A stretch of DNA of 64,000 nt from Streptomyces antarcticus. GTDB lineage: Bacteria > Actinomycetota > Actinomycetes > Streptomycetales > Streptomycetaceae. Where the stretch lies: positions 1-64,000 of the forward strand of contig NZ_JAPNLM010000025.1 of NCBI RefSeq assembly GCF_026627255.1, read 5' to 3'. The translations under genes were made by a program, and so were the position numbers. Shown here one piece after another: positions 60,487 through 64,000 of the stretch (position 1 is its first letter; each line of letters begins with the position of its first letter). The notes below the pieces were generated by a model. The model did no database searches and was not told where the DNA came from. It saw nothing but the letters and a program-made list of their open reading frames with translations.

Positions 60487-60588
60487 CAGGCCCCGCTCTG
60501 CCGGAGCCACGGCGAGGATGGGCCCCGCCCCCATGTCATCGCGTGCCGGTCGTCGCTTTCCCGCAAAAACCCAGACGACCGCCGCGCC

Positions 60589-60813
60589 TTGGTCCTGCAC
60601 GCGGCCGTCAGCCTCGCCAGCCTCGCCGTGTTCGTGCCGACCCCGCCGGCCCAGTACCGGCGCGAGAACGTCTCCGCGGTCGTCGGCTTGCCGATGTGCG
60701 TAGCCGCGGCAAGCGCGGCCGTCCACGCGTGGACGGACCTCGGCAAACCGGACGGCCCCATCAAGGACGATGCCGTGCAGGTCACCGTTACCTCGGGCCG
60801 CGCGTACCGGTAG
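60589..60813 (+). CDS. Hypothetical, probable gene fragment
   Basis: About 74 codons with very high G/C third positions (LHAAVSLASLAVFVPTPPAQ to VQVTVTSGRAYR), opening only at a TTG. No Shine-Dalgarno sequence or family is recognisable, and coding-like sequence extends upstream in the same frame without a start, so it is probably the 3' part of a broken gene. Confidence 0.3.
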   Translation: MVLHAAVSLASLAVFVPTPPAQYRRENVSAVVGLPMCVAAASAAVHAWTDLGKPDGPIKDDAVQVTVTSGRAYR

Positions 60814-60996
60814 CGGCCCGGCCCTTGGGAGGCGCCTGCCGCGCCCGGTTCGTCGCCGGTCGGCTCGGCGCTCGGCCAGACACCGGCGTGCACAGGAAGG
60901 TGCGGCTGCTGCCCGGCGTCGAGATCGGGTTGAGTGCTGCGGTGGTCACTCGCCGGGCGCGGTCCCGCGACCGCCGAGTTCCACCCCGTCGGCATG

Positions 60997-61254
60997 TCAC
61001 CGCTGGTACTGCAGAGCATTGGCCCCTGCGGCGATGACCTCGGCGAGCCGGTGGGCGAAGGCCGCGTTGCATCCTCCGAGCCGGACGAAGCCATGGCCTG
61101 CCACCGGCCCGCCATTGCTCAACGAGGGAAGGGTCATGTCTGCGAGCGCGAGCGCCGCCTGGAGGCTGGTGACGGCGTCTTCGCCAGCCTGGTAGGCGGC
61201 ATCCTGTACCCGCTTGTACTGGACTCGTTCAGCGTGGGTCATCTCGTACACCAT
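60997..61254 (-). CDS. Small hypothetical helical protein
   Basis: An 85-residue protein from ATG 61254 (MVYEMTHAERVQYKRVQDAA) with GAAAGG about 9 bp upstream. It is mostly alpha-helical by pattern, with GNALQYQR-type ending and no membrane segment. The family is not recognised. Confidence 0.5.
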   Translation of the reverse strand: MVYEMTHAERVQYKRVQDAAYQAGEDAVTSLQAALALADMTLPSLSNGGPVAGHGFVRLGGCNAAFAHRLAEVIAAGANALQYQR

Positions 61255-61957
61255 GTCGCTGACCTTTCGTGGTAGGCGTGGTAAGCGTGGGGGGTGAGGC
61301 GCCGGAGCGCGTTGTGTGTTCGGTTCGCAGACGTGTGGCAGCGGCACACGCCGCAGTTGGCGACGGTGCAGGCCCCCACTGCCGAGCACGACGTTCCCTG
61401 GGGCACGCCGCTCGTGGGTGCGCCGGGAACGGACGTCGAGGTCTTGAGCGAGGGGTGGGTCCGAGCCGCATCGCGGAGGACGGGTTCGTGCCCGCCCGGG
61501 CGGGGACAAGAGTGGGTAGACCGTCCGACTGAGTCTGCGCACGGCCCGTGACTATCGGATTCGATCTTCGTTTCAAAGGTGCAGGCGAGCACACCTTCGA
61601 CGTGGGGGAGGGACAGGGTTGGTCAAGGATTTATCCGGCACGGCCGGCGTTGCCCTTCGCGGTAGCCCCCGACCCCGATCCTCGTGCGTCGTCGTCCGAC
61701 AGTGTCGTCTCCGCCGTGGCCCAGCGATGGTGCCCCGCGTGCGCACCGCGCTCCCGCGATGGGTCGCTGACCCTTGCCCGGCGGGCAGGTGAAGGATCCG
61801 GAAGTGGCCCCCGAACCGTCGGTGCGACGTCGATCACTGTTGCGGCGCCGCGGCGCTTCGCCGCCCGTTGCAGAAACCAGAACCCGTTGCCCGAGTCGAG
61901 GAGCCCTGCGGGGAGCTGTGCGAGGGCACTGCCTCACCCGTACGATTTTCATGCGCA
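61255..61957. other. No confident gene
   Basis: About 700 bp with two overlapping opposed frames that both have G/C-rich third positions around 61290-61550. The minus-strand one is cysteine-rich (SCSAVGACTVANCGVCRC). Neither has a good start or recognisable family, so no gene is called. Confidence 0.4.
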
Positions 61958-62824
61958 CTACCCGTACGTGTGGCTGTGCGATGGAGGGTGGACACCGTCC
62001 TCACCGCGTCTGGCCGCGGCCGTGTGTCTGAGCTGAGCGGGCGCAGAGGGCGCCGGGTTTCGGTGTCGTGGAGCGGCTTGGCGAGGCGGCCGCGTGAGGG
62101 TGATCTGGCGGACCAGCTGTTGGAAGCAGGCCAGCGCCGCGACGGCAGGGAGCGCGGACGCCGCCCCGGCGGCGATTGTTCTGGGTGCCTGGGCTACGCA
62201 CAGGAGCGTAGCCAGGGTGGAGAACAGCAGGACGATGGACCAGGAATGGAGCGCGCGGCGCTGGTGCAGGGCGGATCTGAGGATGGACAGGGAGGCAACC
62301 ATCCAAGGCCCGTAGATCAGTAGGGGCCACCAGATGACCACTTCACGGGCCGTGTGTGGTGCGGCGCTGTGGCGCAGGGCATCGCAGATGGCCAGCCCGC
62401 TGAGGATGCTCACCACAGCTGCAATGGCGGCGACCAGCGCTGCGGTGAACAGGCTGCCCGTCTGGAGGAGGGTGGCTACCGGCGACTTCGACGGGTTGCG
62501 GCGGTGTCCGCTGGAGGGTGGAGTGGGCGCACGCTCGGGAGGAGTGTGCTTCGATCCTGCGACGAAGCCGATGGTGCCGGCCGTGTCACCAGCGTTCTCG
62601 AAGCCGCCCTGAGTGAAGGGCTGCGGCTGCCCGAGTGCAGCGCTCTCTTGAAGAAGGCTGGCGAGTTCCATCGCCGGGTCCCATGGCGGGTGTGCCTCGC
62701 CGGGCCCGCCGAGAGGTTGCCCGGGGGAGGGGTGCTGTACGTACTCCGGCCGGCCCCAGAACGTGGAGGTCTCCGGCTGAGGGTAGAGGCCGTGGCTGTC
62801 CGGGTACCCGTATGACTCATACAC
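61958..62824 (-). CDS. Hypothetical four-helix membrane protein
   Basis: A 288-residue protein starting at GTG 62824 (MYESYGYPDSHGLYPQPETS). The first 115 residues are Pro/Gly/Ser-rich and probably cytoplasmic. About four hydrophobic segments follow between residues 120 and 240 (LFTAALVAAIAAVVSILSGL, IYGPWMVASLSI, SWSIVLLFSTLATLLCVA, AAGAASALPAVAALACF). A basic C-terminal tail ends it. The pattern resembles spread/transfer-type membrane proteins (DUF2637-like) of actinomycete plasmids, but I cannot confirm the family. It overlaps the upstream 104-residue gene by 8 bp, so the two are an operon. Confidence 0.55.
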   Translation of the reverse strand: MYESYGYPDSHGLYPQPETSTFWGRPEYVQHPSPGQPLGGPGEAHPPWDPAMELASLLQESAALGQPQPFTQGGFENAGDTAGTIGFVAGSKHTPPERAPTPPSSGHRRNPSKSPVATLLQTGSLFTAALVAAIAAVVSILSGLAICDALRHSAAPHTAREVVIWWPLLIYGPWMVASLSILRSALHQRRALHSWSIVLLFSTLATLLCVAQAPRTIAAGAASALPAVAALACFQQLVRQITLTRPPRQAAPRHRNPAPSAPAQLRHTAAARRGEDGVHPPSHSHTYG

Positions 62825-63131
62825 AGGAGCTGCTGCCCGAGCACTCGCCGACGGCTGTTGGGGAGGGTGCGGCCTTGAGCGACCGCCTGCCGAACTCGCC
62901 CTGGAGCGTGCTCATCGTACGGAGAAAGTCCTCCAGGATCGAGGAGGAGTAGCTCAGATCGATCTTCAGGCTGTCGTGTCCCAAAGTTGCGTTCCGGGTT
63001 TCGCCACAGTCGGTTGAGCGTGGAGTGAAAGTCCACTTCCCGATCTGTGTGCCCCCGGCGTGAATGTTTCCCCCCGGCCCGTCTTCCTCTGCAGCGCTGC
63101 GGAAGGAGGCGGGTGGCTTTGCTGTTGTCAT
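62817..63131 (-). CDS. Small hypothetical protein
   Basis: A 104-residue protein from ATG 63131. The middle stretch (LKIDLSYSSSILEDFLRTMS, then TLQGEFG) looks like a helical pair; the N-terminal half is Gly/Thr-rich and the last residues contain CSGSSSC. Overlap with the following membrane-protein gene suggests joint function. No family is recognised. Confidence 0.45.
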   Translation of the reverse strand: MTTAKPPASFRSAAEEDGPGGNIHAGGTQIGKWTFTPRSTDCGETRNATLGHDSLKIDLSYSSSILEDFLRTMSTLQGEFGRRSLKAAPSPTAVGECSGSSSCV

Positions 63132-63423
63132 ATTCCATAAACGCTTCCGATCGCGCTTTAGGTGTGTGCCATTCGGGTGATGGTGGTCGATGAGCGCGTG
63201 TTAACGCTGTCTTTTCGGTTCTGTGAACCGCCCGGATTGCAGCAGTCGTGGTCTTTTGTGCAGTCGCGCTGCCTGAGCCGCTTCCGCTTGTCTTCCCTCC
63301 GATGCCTGCCCCCTGGTCGCCCGGCTGATGATCGGTCGATAGAACGAGATGCCAAGGCCGACAGCTTGCTGCGCATGGCTGCAATCGGAGGACAGGGCGC
63401 AACTCTGCATATGCCTCTGCGTT

Positions 63424-63846
63424 ATGTCGAGCGATCGCCTGGGCTCCGGCCCCGTGCGCCCCCCTCAACGGCAACCTTCGAAAGGACCACCTGTGGGATG
63501 CATTCTCTTGTGGATCGTTCTCATTTCCGCTGCATTGGGCGCAGGTTTCGCTGCACTGACGTCATCGGGGACTGGTCGTCTCTGGGGCGTGGATGCCCTT
63601 GAGCTCAGGCGCCAGCAGCGGTTCAAGCGCGTTCTGTCCCTCCATGTGGACGCTGTCCGGCTGTCGCGTGCGTCAGTTGCGACGTCGGTACGATCATGGG
63701 AGGAATCTGTCGGCGTCCTTCCTTGTCTGGGTGCGGAGCCGCTCCGGATCGTCCATGAACCGTGTTGGCCGCCGCCCGCACCGGGGCGTTACGGCAGGGC
63801 GCCCCGTCAAAGGCCGGCGCCGCTGGCCGAACGACTGCAGCTCTGA
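63424..63846 (+). CDS. Possible small membrane protein
   Basis: An open frame of 140 codons from ATG 63424 with a Pro-rich start (MSSDRLGSGPVRPPQRQPSK) and one strong membrane helix (CILLWIVLISAALGAGFAAL). The rest is charged and increasingly Arg/Pro-rich, so the true end may lie earlier. No Shine-Dalgarno sequence is evident. The flanking 63132-63423 and 63847-64000 show no genes. Confidence 0.35.
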   Translation: MSSDRLGSGPVRPPQRQPSKGPPVGCILLWIVLISAALGAGFAALTSSGTGRLWGVDALELRRQQRFKRVLSLHVDAVRLSRASVATSVRSWEESVGVLPCLGAEPLRIVHEPCWPPPAPGRYGRAPRQRPAPLAERLQL

Positions 63847-64000
63847 CGTCTGTCCAGACGCTGGCAGGGCTACGTTTGTGCACGCCGGCAGGGCCGCTGG
63901 AAAAGGCCGCTGATAGCGATGAAGAACGCGGGCGATTCGTACATCGTCGCGTGCGCGGAAACCCCGGCAATATGGACATTGGCTGAGGTCTGTAAAAACC

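Noticed and set aside
61548..62036. 162-codon plus-strand frame
   Set aside because: Pro/Arg/Ser-rich with no landmarks and antisense to the end of the membrane-protein gene; no Shine-Dalgarno sequence.
1..64000. CRISPR array or Cas genes accompanying the Tn7-like operon
   Set aside because: No regularly spaced repeats of suitable length and no Cas-like protein were found; TniQ is of the large TnsD-like kind.

Overview
The window is high-GC actinobacterial DNA, almost certainly Streptomyces. Codon third positions are strongly G/C, GTG starts and 4-bp ATGA/GTGA overlaps are common, and DtxR/IdeR-type iron boxes and Streptomyces-style XRE/ATPase regulatory genes are present. No tRNA, rRNA or CRISPR array was seen.

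Layout. (1) 1-6.4 kb: a Tn7-like transposition operon, tnsA-tnsB-tnsC-tniQ, each gene overlapping the next by 4 bp; the 3' end of tniQ is joined to foreign sequence. (2) 6.5-18.1 kb: a mosaic of accessory DNA. It holds an HATPase/XRE regulatory locus (the XRE gene has a one-base frameshift), cutA, a PD-(D/E)XK/zinc-ribbon protein, a decayed IS1380 copy, and a compact four-gene cargo whose first two genes are translationally coupled nucleases (GIY-YIG, then PD-(D/E)XK). An excisionase and tyrosine integrase follow, then the remains of a second integrase and an IS5-type transposase. (3) 18.5-24.4 kb: small stress or cell-envelope type genes (two SRPBCC proteins, small membrane proteins, a secreted M15-like protein) and an APC permease. 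(4) 24.7-31.2 kb: an Fbp-type iron ABC transporter divergent from an adenylation-carrier-acyltransferase-3 fusion, with an iron box in front of each side. (5) 31.2-34.0 kb: an IS607-type element with an intact-looking serine recombinase and a frameshifted TnpB. (6) 34.4-38.0 kb: cytochrome P450, methyltransferase and MFS exporter. (7) 38.0-59.4 kb: a coherent collagen/hydroxyproline utilisation island. (8) 59.4-64 kb: decayed DNA (IS701 fragment, cyclophilin pseudogene) and a few small unknown genes.

How the island should work (inference from families plus shared control sites). A secreted M9 collagenase degrades collagen. A dipeptide/oligopeptide ABC transporter imports the peptides. A DPP-IV-like S9 peptidase and a Xaa-Pro-type M24 peptidase release proline and hydroxyproline. 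Two proline-racemase-family epimerases, a three-subunit D-hydroxyproline dehydrogenase, a DapA-family deaminase and an ornithine-cyclodeaminase-family enzyme degrade the imino acids. A GntR/FCD regulator sits in the middle. Six copies of one motif, GT(R)NNAT(K)TCAC, lie in front of the S9 peptidase, transporter binding protein, gntR, dapA-type operon, dehydrogenase operon and collagenase/peptidase pair. Two of these copies lie in a 31-bp promoter that is identical at two sites 11.8 kb apart. This is the most coherent candidate system in the window; the coupled nuclease pair is the second.
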